This document shows, piece after piece, positions 1-10,874 of a stretch of DNA of 64,000 nt (position 1 is the stretch's first letter; each line of letters starts with the position of its first letter). This DNA comes from Theobroma cacao (Eukaryota; Streptophyta; Magnoliopsida; Malvales; Malvaceae): positions 8,921,679-8,985,678 of the forward strand of contig NC_030859.1 in assembly GCF_000208745.1 (NCBI RefSeq), read 5' to 3'. The position numbers and the translations under genes were made by a program. The notes below the pieces were generated by a model. It had not been told where the DNA came from and ran no database searches. It saw only the letters and a list, made by a program, of their open reading frames with translations.

Positions 1-479
1 CTTTGGTTATTTGCTTTATAGTATATATGAATATAATTCACTTTTACGCTATAAGAATTATTTACCGATAGCTTTATAAAAATTATTTTACAAGAAAACA
101 GTTTATTTTATTGAATATTTTTATTATATTCAAATGGTCAAATTTTCACTTCAAATGTACGTTTTAGATACTTAATTTGTTTTTAAATCACTAAATATAT
201 ATTTTCTACTTACCTACTACATTTTTAGCAAGTTTTGAGATTTTTGACGAAAAATGACGAAAATGCCCCTGTAAACTAGAAAACAATATGTTATGTTCTA
301 ATTTGAAAATGACTTGTAATCCTTGGAATTACGATATTTGATAACTATTGCTCACCGGGGAAGTGCAAAAGCTTATATGAGAGCCTTGTGAGGTTTCGAT
401 CGACATTTGGGGTGAAGAATGTCTGTCGAGGCTTCGTGGTGGTGGTCACGAGCCCGATGCGGAGTTCCGAGTCGTGACA
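1..479 (-). repeat. Terminal part of a giant LTR (family A, copy 1)
   Basis: The segment is the reverse complement of the first roughly 480 bases of the units at 23615 and 27414. All three share the 'TGTCACGACC' end (here read as gtcgtgaca at 471-479) and the following 'cccgaatgtcgatcg'-like block. They also share the 'acttgctaaaaatgtagta' block. The copy runs off the left edge, so its far end and target duplication cannot be read. The 3' flank begins aaaaa. No coding capacity is visible. Confidence 0.8.
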
Positions 480-1731
480 AAAAACCCTAGCCAATAAAGT
501 GTTTGGCCTCCAACGATAGTACATACGATTGCACATGAACCTTCAACAAAAAAGGAAGTTTTTAACTATACTTTGTGCTAGCAATGAGAACAACAATTTT
601 CTTTTTTTTCTTTTTCACAAGCTTAGCCGAACCTCTCTTAAAAATTGCTTCATAAGCAATTTCCTCTTTCACACAAAAAGAGTAGCGGAAATGAGAGAAA
701 AAGCTTCTTCTTTTTTTTGAAAAAAATTATGTTTTCTTCAATTATGAAAATCTCTCATATGAAAAATAGTTAAAAGGTGACTTACATAGTTAGGTTAAAA
801 TAACTTCAATTTTGCAATTAAGCCCTTACTACTATAACACATTATAGTATTGGGCCTATTACTTAATTAAACTCTTTTAATTAGGTCTTTTAAAATTAAA
901 ATTAAAATTTTTTATTTTTTGCAATCAAGGACTTATAATTATAACTATTTATAATTATGCCTAAAACTTAATTAAACTCTTTTAATTAATAAAACCTTAT
1001 TGAACTCCATATTCGTTCTTGCAGTTATAACATTAGCTTTATAGAGACTTATGAAACCTTTTCATAATCTCTATGTCGTCTTAGCTAAGGACTTCAATAA
1101 GCTAATGTTAACCAAGAATTGATAGGATATGTCCTCTAAAACACTTGAGGTGATGATTCCTATCTTGATTGCTCATTTGCCTCATATGCTTCATACTATT
1201 CCAAAAAGCATCTTATTTAGGCATCTTTAGTTAAGCACCTGTAGGGATGAAATTAAAGCATAGCACTACACATATAAGACAACCTAGTGTCTCAATTCAA
1301 TGGAGTATTTACACGACTAACACATGAGAAGTATTGCATAGACACTGAAGTGTATTACCAAATACATTTCTTATAACGGGTCATGTTCAGTGAACTTGCT
1401 CTCCTAAGTAAGCACCTATTCTAGTTCTAAGTATTTCTATACTTCAATTTATGAGATAAATTGCTTACTTCCAAAGTAAGGAACATAGAATATATCAATC
1501 TGTAAGCATCATTGATCTCCAATCTTAATGATACATTGACCAAGAACATTTTGATATTATGCTTTAATGCATAGGAATCTTATAACTGCAACTCATTACA
1601 GTTCCTTTACAAGGCATATTAATCTCATGGATTTCATCCAATTAGACTCATAACTTATTATAATTGATGTCTTATTGATGAAAGAAAACCTCTAATCATT
1701 CAATATAAATGATATTGTTACATAATTGGAA
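480..1731. other. AT-rich stretch without a gene
   Basis: About 1.25 kb between the LTR fragment and the minus-strand coding-like exons. Only short chance frames are present. The part from about 1000 to 1700 (repeated 'taagcacct', 'ccaaagtaaggaaca' and similar text) looks like a decayed retrotransposon LTR, but I found no second copy in the window to confirm this. Confidence 0.4.
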
Positions 1732-3200
1732 TCAAGCCTTAACCAATCCCAATTGATTGTAGAGTTCATCCCAACACCCCATGCAACTTGGATGATAACT
1801 CTCAAATTTGGCATCAACAGGATGTTCACGAAGTTCTCTTCCCATGTTGAACACAATAAGAAATGATCCCTTAAAGCTTGCATCCTTTGAGTGATGCATG
1901 ATTTCAACTAATAGGTCTGTAAAACCTGATACAATAAAAAAAACACAGTTTGAATAAAAAAGGGAACTTGGGTATTTTCCTATACCAAATACTAGAATTA
2001 AACAACAAATAACATGTATACAAAAAGGCAAGAAAGAGGTGACAAACACTTTTCTGACTATTTCTTCTTTCTAAACTAATTAGTAGAGAAGACTCATTCA
2101 TGTTTGAGAAGTTTGTGAAATTTTTTAATTTTGACATAGTTTTTGTCCTGGGGTTTGTGAACTTCAAGAAACCATGTAGGTACCTTCTGATCATTTCAAA
2201 GTGAAGAGTAAAGAGTGAAATAAATAACCAAATAATCATTCAATGGAATATGTTCCCACTATAAAACAAGAGAAGTCTTTGACATAAATTTTTAGAGAAG
2301 AAAAACAAGAAGAAAAGGTTAACTTCATTAGAGAAGCTCAAGGGGAGGTTGGAAATAGAAAATGAGAAAATTAAAGCTTGCAGATTTGGCAGTTGTTTTC
2401 AGTTTCACAGAGTTGGTTTACTTATTGATACCTTTCAATCACTGTTAAAACATCAAAAAAATTTATTATGCGATGGAAACAGCTACCTTCAATTGATTAT
2501 GCAATCAATAACATAACAGAAAAGAAAAACAAAAAAGGGGTTAGAGAGAGAGAAAAAGAAGAAGTAATTGAGAAAAATGCATTAAAAACCTTACAAAGGC
2601 TTACCTGAAATACAGAAGTTTCGAGATTTTCTTTAAGCATGAAAGAGCTCAAAGCTCTGAAGCAAGTAAAAAGCTGAAAGAGACAACAAAAAATAATAAA
2701 TAGTAAAAAATCTATAGAAAAATCTTCTACATAAAGATCATATGAACACAAAAGACATGCTTATTATCATATATCTTCTAACGTTTTAGGAGGCAGGGTG
2801 GGGGAAGCACTATCAAAGTACATTTTTCATATATAAACAAAGATATTGATGAAACAAGAACACAGACAAAGATCTTCAAAAAAATGGTGCAACCACACAT
2901 TGAAAATGGAAAGATTATTATTGCAAGGTATAGACAGTTCCCTCCACAATTCTTGGTAACCAAACAAAAAAAAATAAAAAGAGGAGAAGAATAAGTAAAA
3001 ATCTTAAGCTCCAAAGCTGTGAATCGAAACCATAAAAGAAGTGAAGAGTTTGGAAAGCAAAGCAAGGAACCTTCAGTCGACACAACACGGGAAGCTTCAG
3101 CCGTCTGTTTGGTCACGACACAGGAAGGGGCATCAAAGGGATAAGGGTTCGGCTGATTTGGGAAATTTTGGTAAAGTGACTCACATGGGTTAGGGGTAAG
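1732..3200 (-). pseudogene. Unrecognised multi-exon gene or gene fragment
   Basis: Four minus-strand segments read like plant exons. 3200-3071 contains PYPFDAPSCVVTKQTAEASR and ends at a possible GT donor. 2655-2587 is flanked by TTTCAG and an excellent GTAAGC donor and ends LENLETSVFQ-like. 2186-2094 follows an AG and contains KVPTWFLEVHKPQDKNYVKI. 1925-1732 follows TATCAG, contains MGRELREHPVDAKFESYHPS and ends GLVKA-stop. Their composition (charged and aromatic residues, a Cys pair in the last exon) is unlike the surrounding AT-rich noise. I do not recognise the family, and I could not join the segments into one frame with certainty. It may be a real small gene, a duplicated fragment or a pseudogene. 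Exon limits are approximate. Confidence 0.35.
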
Positions 3201-3478
3201 CGATTAGTATATGAATCCTTGGTTTGGTTTGGTTCACTTTTAAAATTAAATTGAACGGGGGTAGATTTGATAAAGGTTTAAGGTACTTTCCATCCATTCA
3301 CAAATTCAAGTCTTTATATCAACAAAATTTTAAATAATTTATATTAATTATTATTATATATGAATATTTAATAATATCTTTAAATATTCATAATATATTA
3401 GACATTAATATATAATATATCATATTTAATATTATTAAATTATAAACAAAACTAATATTATTTTANATGTTGGTAATG

Positions 3479-3778
3479 TCTTATTCTAATAGAAAATTTT
3501 ATTGGAAAATTCAGTGAGCTTTAAATTTTTTTACCGCTTTAAACTTTCCAACGGATTATTTTTTATTGGAAATTTCCAACAAAAATCTGTCGAAAAGTTT
3601 AGCGGGAGTAAATTTTTTTGCACCAAAAAAATTTTCGATGGATTTTCAACAGAATTTACCTGTTGAAATTATTCCATTGGAAATCCATAGAAAAAAGTAA
3701 AAAGAAATTTCTGTCAAAATTCTATTGGAATTTCTAACGGAATTTTTTCCGTTGGAAAAAATCAGTTTTCTTATAGTG
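3479..3778. mobile_element. Terminal part of a CACTA-type DNA transposon
   Basis: The segment ends ...cagttttcttatagtg, whose reverse complement begins CACTATAAGAAAA, the typical plant CACTA (EnSpm) terminal inverted repeat. The 300 bases inside it are packed with short direct and inverted copies of motifs such as ccgttggaaa, tccaacgg and ttggaaatttcc. These are the dense subterminal repeats expected of this superfamily. The opposite terminus was not found, so this is a one-ended remnant or a much longer decayed copy. One ambiguous base (N) lies just outside at 3466. Confidence 0.6.
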
Positions 3779-3780
3779 TT

Positions 3781-4013
3781 GACAACAAATCTGCTATTGC
3801 CATGGTAAAAAATCTTGTCTTCCATGATCGCACTAAACACATAAATATTAAGTACCACGCTTTAAGGAATGCTGAAAAACATGGTGAAGTGGCTGTCATT
3901 CATTGTTGTTTAGATGAGCAATTAGTTGAACAATGACTAAGTCATTGAGCACGTAGAAGTTTGAGTACTTCAGAGTTAGAATGAAGATTGTGAGTGCAAG
4001 CATTAAAGGGAAA
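3781..4013 (+). pseudogene. Copia RNase H C-terminal fragment
   Basis: Frame 3781-3936 reads [20 protein letters not shown] followed by an HAL...HGEV block, the highly conserved C-terminal RNase H region of plant Ty1/Copia polyproteins. It stops at 3936, where functional elements usually continue. The text to 4013 keeps decayed tail similarity and ends in a purine run (attaaagggaaa) that looks like the polypurine tract. Everything upstream (reverse transcriptase, integrase) is missing, cut off exactly at the CACTA terminus. Confidence 0.75.
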
Positions 4014-4321
4014 TGTTGAAATATAATGATCTCATCACACGTGGATACTATAACATGTGTGTTCCGGTTCGATTTCATGTAAAGGCAAAAGAATTTTGGT
4101 GAAGCCTGATGACTTTACGTGTTACATTGCATGGAGCAGTGAGTAGTATGTTTTACACTTGTTAATTCATCAAGAACAAGTGCTAGTGTTTAATTAAACT
4201 TGTATCCCTTTGTATATATGTGCTGTACTTAATCAAAGTGTAGTTTGACCTTCTTCAACAACCTCAAAGTTTCCCTCTATTCACCCTTGTTCTACCACTC
4301 TCTATCAAAGCTCACATTACA
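4014..4321 (+). repeat. Putative 3' LTR of the Copia remnant
   Basis: It starts TGTTGAAATATAATGATC directly after the purine run and ends about ...ctcacattaca, giving TG...CA ends and about 308 bp, a normal size for a Copia LTR. No partner LTR remains in the window, so the right boundary is approximate. Confidence 0.5.
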
Positions 4322-4550
4322 AAAGGATATTCTGCATATTGTTCTTTTTCATTTAACATGATCTAGGTGGTATTATACTGAATCAAGGAGAAAAAAGTTT
4401 AAATTTGAGTATATTGATCTTTTTTTATCTTTGATTTTTGAAATTTTAATGTTTCTGAGTATATTTTGTTGTATGATCTAAGGTGGAAAGGAATTATAAA
4501 GGAACAAGGCTATAACGATTGGATCTTGAATGTTGTTGATGCTTTATTTG

Positions 4551-5083
4551 GGGTAAAATACCTTGATCCTCCTAAGTTTTGATCAAATTTACACGAAAAT
4601 CTATTAGTTTTCGAATGTATACTCCACCCTAAAAAAGTATTTTCTATTAGTCAATCGTTAATATTTTTGTTAACTAGCTGACATGGCAAGGGTAAAAAAA
4701 TAATTTTACCCTTGATTAATTTTTATAATAATTATTATATAATTTTATTATTTTTTATTAATTAAGAAAAAACCTCCCCATCAGGGGAGCACCGGAGATC
4801 CCCTGAAGAGCCTTGATCGGGCTCTTTAAGGGAGCATCGGTGCTTCCCTCTCTTGGGAGCACCGATCAATGCTCTCCTCCCTTGGGAGAACCAATCGATG
4901 CTATTTTTTTAGTTTTTAAAAAATATAATAATAATTTTTTAAATTAATAAAGAAAAGACATTTTAGTTTTTTCATAACTTCGGTTAACAATATTTGTGTT
5001 CTTGAGGTGAAGTGTTTATTTCGAAAATTAATAGACCTTCGTGTAATTTCGATAAAAACTTAAGGAGTTCAGGGTATTTTACT
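4551..5083. mobile_element. Non-autonomous Mutator-like TIR element (533 bp)
   Basis: The left end (GGGTAAAATACCTTGATCCT and on) and the inverted right end (AGTAAAATACCCTGAACTCC and on) form imperfect terminal inverted repeats. They extend about 75 bp, to the shared ...TATTA(G/A)TTTTCGAA block. It is flanked by ctttatttg (4542-4550) and ctttatttt (5084-5092), a 9-bp target duplication with one mismatch. The length and TIR size match Mutator-like non-autonomous elements. The centre (4778-4905) is GC-richer, with repeated gggagcaccg/gggagcatcgg units that could fold. It carries no ORF. Confidence 0.7.
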
Positions 5084-5092
5084 CTTTATTTT

Positions 5093-6218
5093 GTATTTTT
5101 GATTACTTCTAGGTATCTTTTTCTAGTATGATATAGGTGTGCAGCTATGATGAAACAAGGGGAAAATTGAAACATTGAAAATGTTGGTTAATACCGTATC
5201 TTTTTTGTTGTTATTATTGTTGTATGATCGACGTGATATTAGAATGAAATATTGAATACAGGATAGCATATCTTCTTCTCGGTCTGATCACATTGAAATT
5301 TGGACTTGTAGATTCAAGGATTGATATTTGTGTTCTTTTAGTGTGACTAAGGTGAATTTTGATGAAATGGGAAGGTTTATTACCAAAAGGATGTGAGATC
5401 TGTTTGGGAAATCGGGTTTGACAGAATTGGTGAAGAAATTTTCTTTATTCTCTAAGTTTCCTGGGTTGAATCAGTTTTGGCATCAAGTAGGGCTGAGATT
5501 AGCTCCAGGTTTCAGAAGAGTGGCGTTTGGAAAATTGCTAGAGTTTGTGTTTCAATTGACTCATGAACAGGGAAACGAGCTGCTGATTGAGATTTCGAAG
5601 GGCAGTGATGTCTTGAAGATTGACTCTGGTTTGTCTTAACGAATTATAAACAAGAAAGCAATAGGAAGAAAGACCTGAATTTCAAGCTCAAGACCCACAG
5701 AAACAAAAAAAAAAAAAAAAAAAACACAAGTACATATAGAAAAACGAAAACCACAAGCGAACTATGAAGGCAGATTTGAACTAGGTAACATAAGAAATTG
5801 CTAGACTAGGTTTTTATAAGCGAACTCCGCGTGGTTGGTTTGAAATTATACCTTCTTTCAGTTGTTTCCATTACTATTTTATTGCTGTATTGACTTTGGC
5901 TTGTGCTGCATGATTCTGGTTTGCATGAATGTTAAAACTGTGGATCGTTTTCGTAAAGTTAGAAAAAAGAGAGTCCATTGAAACAAGGTGTAATATATGA
6001 GTTGATAGGCAGGTTAACTCTGAATCTATGTTCTGGAATAGTAGGGCTAACTGCTGGCAGAAGACTTTTCTCTAGTTCTACGTCCATTGTAATAGGTGGA
6101 ATTCACTGTTCACATGTATTGGGCTATCTTTTAGCTATTTGTTTCAGTATAAATTGTTCACAACTGTCAATGTTTCTGTATAAGTTGTTCAGACGTGTCC
6201 CTGAATTGCATTGAAGAA
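5093..6218 (+). other. Upstream region of the lipid-transfer gene
   Basis: It contains one 73-codon open frame (5418-5639, MTELVKKFSLFSK start) that I do not recognise and cannot confirm as a gene. A 20-base poly(A) run lies at 5705-5724. The 5' untranslated region and promoter of the DIR1-like gene should lie in the last few hundred bases. No unambiguous TATA box could be assigned. Confidence 0.4.
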
Positions 6219-6575
6219 ATGGGAGCTCCAATGAAGTACATCTGTGTTCTTATGTTTCTTGTGGTTTTGAGCATTGCTGGCTTCAATGGAGTAGATGGAT
6301 ATGGGCCATGTGGGAAACATAACATCGAGAAGGAAGCTGAGAAGCTGGCTCCTTGTACAAAGGCAGCACAAGATTTGAAAGCTCCAGTTTCCAAGAGTTG
6401 CTGCACTGTCATGGAGAAAAAGCTCAAGAATCCTGGCTGCCTGTGTGCTATTATGTTATCTCACACTGCTAAGAATGCTGGAGTCAAGCCAGAAGTTGCT
6501 GTGACCATTCCCAAAAGATGCAACATTCCTGTTCGTCCCGTGGGTCACAAGTGTGGAGCCTTCCCACTGGTTTAG
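6219..6575 (+). CDS. DIR1-like non-specific lipid-transfer protein
   Basis: A 118-residue secreted protein. The chosen Met (MGAPMKYICVL) opens a hydrophobic signal peptide of about 27 residues ending near GVDGYG. An in-frame Met eight codons upstream would put polar residues in front of the signal, so the later start is preferred. The mature part has exactly eight cysteines in the order C, C, CC, CLC, C, C, which is the eight-cysteine motif of plant lipid-transfer proteins. The spacing and the PVRPVGHKCG tail resemble DIR1 and DIR1-like proteins, which act in the apoplast and in long-distance systemic acquired resistance signalling. The family binds lipids in a helical cavity closed by four disulfides. 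There is no intron, which is usual for this type. Function beyond the family level is inference. Other type IV LTPs are possible. Confidence 0.85.
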   Translation: MGAPMKYICVLMFLVVLSIAGFNGVDGYGPCGKHNIEKEAEKLAPCTKAAQDLKAPVSKSCCTVMEKKLKNPGCLCAIMLSHTAKNAGVKPEVAVTIPKRCNIPVRPVGHKCGAFPLV

Positions 6576-6702
6576 GCGTGAAGACTCCCATGCTTCGTCT
6601 ACCTGTACTAAACTACATGATGTTGGCAGTATCAGTGTCCCGGATTTTGTCCCTGTTGCAATCTACTTGATGAGTTTCAACCTGACATCCAGGCTTTTAA
6701 GT

Positions 6703-6712
6703 AATAAATAAA
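6703..6712 (+). terminator. Poly(A) signal of the lipid-transfer gene
   Basis: Overlapping aataaataaaa lies about 130 bases after the stop codon of the DIR1-like gene. It is the only strong AATAAA cluster in its 3' untranslated region. Confidence 0.5.
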
Positions 6713-6952
6713 ACTGCAGTTGTATCTTCGAATAAAAAATGAAAATTGTATTTGTTTCTTGTCAATAATAAAGAAAAGTTTAGTAATCTTTCCAAAAAAA
6801 TAGCAAACCCATAAAATACATTCACATAAGCCCTATCTTCTATACATTCTTTCTTTGGATTTTTTCCTTTTAATTCTATCCTGGAATTCATTTGCAGGTG
6901 CAAATTTTATTACTTACCTAAAAACATGAATTCTTTTTTTATATTCGAATTT

Positions 6953-7328
6953 GGATAAATTACTTATTTGGTTACATAACTTCTTAAAAATTTTTAATTT
7001 GGTCACCAAACTTTTATCCAAATTAATGTTTTGATCACTCAATCGTTAAAACTAACGATTATTTGACAAGTTTTTTGACTTTGGCTATATGATATGTCCA
7101 TATCAACTCATCTATCATGTGTATAATATTATGTGACAAATCAGTTGACATGGACATGTCATGTGATCAAGATTCATTGACATGTCAGACAAACGTCAAC
7201 TTCTTACCAATAAGTGACTAAAATATTAATTTGATAAATATTGCAAATTAAATATGATTTTTCAAAATTAAGTACTTAAAACAGAAATTTTTGACTGGTT
7301 AATGATCAAATAGATAATTTACTTTTAA
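6953..7328. mobile_element. Degenerate TIR element (MITE-like)
   Basis: The left end (ggataaattacttatttggt, with atttggtcaccaaac further in) is roughly the reverse complement of the right end (gatcaaatagataatttact, ending near 7328). Internal 'tgatcactca' and 'taagtgactaaaa' blocks also match in inverted orientation. This layout is typical of small Mutator-like or hAT-like elements near plant genes. The arms have diverged and no target duplication could be assigned. Confidence 0.45.
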
Positions 7329-7883
7329 AAGTTTGAATTACTTTGTAGGTGTCAATAAGCGTAACTTAATAGATAATATGAGCTATTTTCATACTGAAAT
7401 TTTGAACGAGTGAATAAATAACAAAAACTTTCAATCAAGTGCTAAATTACAATTTAACTTTACATTATTGACAAATATGTGAAATAAAAAAGTTTGAATG
7501 TAATATAATATAATATTATGGCCACTAATAAATTCCCAAAGCATAGACAACAAAAAAGTAATACAAATTAAAGATCTCAATTTGGGTTTGGATTGCCTAG
7601 GGCCAACCTTGTTGAGTTTCCAATTTGTATGCCAAATATCAATATTCACAATTCAAATGGGGAGCTGACCCAGAAGCCCCACTTGTCCAAGAAAAGAAAC
7701 TTAAATAATTTGAATGGCAAAGAAAAGAAAAGGGGGACAAGTGGGTTCTACTCTGGAATATGGTATCCAAGGCTTGCTTTCCTTTCCTTTCCTGTCCTAG
7801 AAAGCTTTGACGTAGAGCATTTTGAGCAACAGTTTTTGTGCATTTTGAGACTAAAGGATTGTGTCACTGAAGCTTCCTGGTGG
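7329..7883. other. Intergenic and kinase 3' flank
   Basis: It lies between the TIR element and the kinase stop codon, and the right part should contain the kinase 3' untranslated region. A 102-codon plus-strand frame (7593-7901) overlaps the kinase stop and has no recognisable content. Nothing else is seen. Confidence 0.5.
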
Positions 7884-10874
7884 CTAATAGTACTCAACTG
7901 AATTGTGGGTACTGTCATCCACTGCGAGAAAATCCCTGTGACTCACTGGCCGAGGAGTGTAAGGGGGTGTTGTACATCTCAATAGTGCCCAGTTAACTCC
8001 ATTGAAGAAATGGTGATGCTTAATTACCGTAGAACCCATTGTTGATCCCATTCGCCTGGAAGGGTCCTTGACCAAAAGCTGTGCGATCAAGTCCTTCGCT
8101 GGGGCTGGCACGGATGGTTCCTTAGGGAACTCCAGTGCTCGAGCCACGATATTGGCTAGGGTCAACTCATGATCAATCCCTTTAAATGGTGTGAACCCAT
8201 AGAACATTTCAAACATGAATATCCCCAGCGTCCACCAGTCCACCGCATTGCCATGACCCTCCCCCGATACGATCTCCGGCGCCAAGTACTCGTGCGTCCC
8301 CACGAAGGACATGGAACGAACGTCCACCGGCTCCGCCACGATCTCCAAGTCCCCACGATGCATTGACTTTTTTCTACGTTTACGACTCTTAGGGTGTAAG
8401 CATGAGACCGCTGGTACTATACAGTTGGGTAAAATGCATGATGAATTGGCAAATGGAGGTGGATCAGCCGCAGGATCACTAGATGAATTCGTTGTGGACG
8501 TGTTTTGATCGGAGACGAGCTGAGCCGTGGATGTTGGATTATCACTCTTCAATGAAAGATCGAAATCTGTGAGCATTATGTGACCGTCCGATCTCACCAG
8601 GACGTTTTCTGGCTTGAGGTCACGGTAGACGATTCCCATCATGTGTAGGTATTCTAGAGCGACCACAACTTCGGATGCATAAAATCTGTTTAACGTTTTA
8701 ATTAATTAATTATAAAAATAATATCAATCAAAGTTTAAAAACACAGTCCAGCAATATATGTAAAAAGAAAGATTCAGAAGCATAGTGATTGAGAATAAAC
8801 AAATTCATAAAATATTCAACTCCGATAAGATTCCATATATTAATGTCATTTAATATTTTTTTAAATATTTTAAAATTATTTTTTATGACTTTTTTAACTT
8901 ATTTTATATTAAAAATTATGAAACAATTAAAATTGCGAATATATATTAACTACAAATTAACAATTAAAATCTCCTTGGTGCTATTTTGTACGTTCCGACC
9001 GAACAGCAGCCATTTTATCCCATGCAGTGCCTAAACGCACGGGAGAAAGTCGCGTGGGATATAAAATGGCAACTCTGGAAACCAAAAGGGGAAGCTTCAA
9101 ATCTTCCACGGCTGGGGCCCACATATATTGTCACTTTGCGCTAAGTGCTAATGTCACGGACTCATTAACCTTCCTCCTAAAAATTAAACTAAGACAGTGT
9201 GCAGCACCCATACGAATAAGTTTCTCGAGTTCTCTTGCTTGCCCAATATGAGATTGAAGCATTCAATTTACTTTCTCTCAAAAACCAGACGTGACACTTT
9301 TCCCTCACACTCATTCAATCTGGTGATAGCGACATTTTGATCACCGTTAATCTTTTTGCTTGCTTCTCTTCAAAAGTGTTTGATTTGAATTTAATGTGTT
9401 ATGATATCACTTGTCATAAGGTAATTATCTCCAGTCTAAAATAATCATTTAATAGACTTTGTAGTATCACGTTTATAAACATCTCAAAATCTGTAAACTT
9501 AAAGCATCTCAATCTATTTTTCTCTGAAGAACTAAGCGTGACGCTAACATCATGCTCTAGACCTTGGTCAAAGAATGAAAACTCATTATTCAAAATGACA
9601 ATCATAGCCATAAAACAATAATTATAAAACTCTTGTTCTTTTGGGTCAAATATTTTTCTTTTATATGTATATATATATATGTATAGATTTTAAATTATTG
9701 CAGAGGTTGAGATTGGCAAAAGGGGAAAGGGGTCCTACAAAAGGCGATTAGAAGAATGCAGGCAAACGACAAATTAGAAATTTCCAGGGAGCTCCAAGGC
9801 TTAAAAGGACAAAAGCTAAATTTAAAACTGCCTGGACATGGTGTGTTGACTTGTCAATCATCTACCATAATTCACGTGAAGTAATTTTAAATATATATGA
9901 ATGAGATTCACCAAAATCAGTAAAAGTATCCTAAAGCTGGCCATGAATTGAGGCATGTGCGGAGCAAAGTTAGACAGAGTTTGTGAACTTGTTTTCTTTA
10001 AGAGAGAAAACTTCATGTGTATAATAATAATGACAAGTGCATGAGAGTGAGACACACATCGAAAACCTGAATGGGCTCACATCCACTGTTCCTCCAGACA
10101 TAGATAAAGCCATTGGAGCCCACATGCAATGAACACTACTTAACATATGGTAAAACCCCAGTTATGATGACACATCATTTCTCATTATGCACTCAGTAAT
10201 TTCATACTTGCAAATGTATGCTATATCTCAACTTGGTATATGAATCCATATTTGTATGGGTAGATATACATATATATAAATACAGATAAATGTACGTACC
10301 GGACTGCGGTCTCATGGAACCGTCTGTCAGGTTGTCGTTGACGGAGAACATGAAGGTCGCCGCCGGGGCAAAATTCAGTCAACAGACAAGACCACCTTGG
10401 ACAGTCTAATGTGGCATAAAGAGTCGGTAGAAATGGATGGTCCAATGATTCCAATATTTCCCTCTCTATTGTCGCCCTGCTTTCTTTGTTTCTGCTCACA
10501 AGCTCCTTTTTATCCATTACTTTGGCAGCGAAAAAGCACCCACTAGCGCCCTTGAGTTCCACTAGGTAAACGCTCCCTATGTCACCGCTGCCAAGCCGGT
10601 GAACGAAGCGCAGGTCTGCAAGGGTTAGCACATTATTCTCAGACTTCACTTGTTGGATGGCATGCCAGCAGGGGTCACGTGGCGGCGCGTGGTGGTGCTT
10701 GGTGGAGGTGGATAGTAGGCTGGAGGGAGTCCATGTGGCTTCAGAACCTGAACTCGTGCTACGTTTCGTTTCGGGCACGGTGGTGGAGGTGGTGGCTGTG
10801 GTGGAAGTAGTGGTTGTGGAGGTGAAGCTAAGGTTGTCAAGGTCATCAGCAAGGTCATCGACACATTGTTGCAT
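7884..10874 (-). CDS. PID2: AGC VIII serine/threonine kinase, PINOID/PINOID2-like
   Basis: Exon 1 is 10874-10300 and exon 2 is 8685-7884, joined through CG|GTACGT and AAACAG|A. The 1377 coding bases give 458 residues. Kinase landmarks in order are the P-loop GSGDIGSVY, invariant Lys in [18 protein letters not shown], catalytic YRDLKPEN, and DFD in place of DFG (the signature of plant AGC VIII kinases). Then come the expected insertion and [12 protein letters not shown]. The N-terminus ([19 protein letters not shown]) is Ser/Thr-rich. The protein ends SVEYY, a weak match to the PDK1-docking FxxF tail. Relatives phosphorylate PIN auxin-efflux carriers at the plasma membrane. PINOID2 is the best guess and WAG/PINOID are alternatives. 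The frame stays open about 89 codons upstream of the chosen Met, but that part is Pro/Leu-rich and unlike the family. Confidence 0.85.
8686..10299 (-). other. Intron of the AGC kinase gene
   Basis: A 1614-bp GT-AG intron splitting the Arg codon (CG|A) just before [13 protein letters not shown], a position within kinase subdomain V/VI. It is AT-rich and holds only chance open frames. A short 'tatatatatat' run lies near 9670. No transposon with clear ends was seen in it. Confidence 0.75.

Noticed and set aside
345..720. Two 63-codon frames at the left edge
   Set aside because: The first lies in the LTR terminus, and the second is poly-Phe/Lys-rich AT sequence.
5090..5724. Processed pseudogene ending in the poly(A) run at 5705-5724
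   Set aside because: No recognisable coding similarity upstream and no flanking target duplication could be found, so the poly(A) run is treated as a simple homopolymer.
8162..8508. Three frames overlapping kinase exon 2
   Set aside because: Shadow frames of the AGC kinase coding sequence on both strands.
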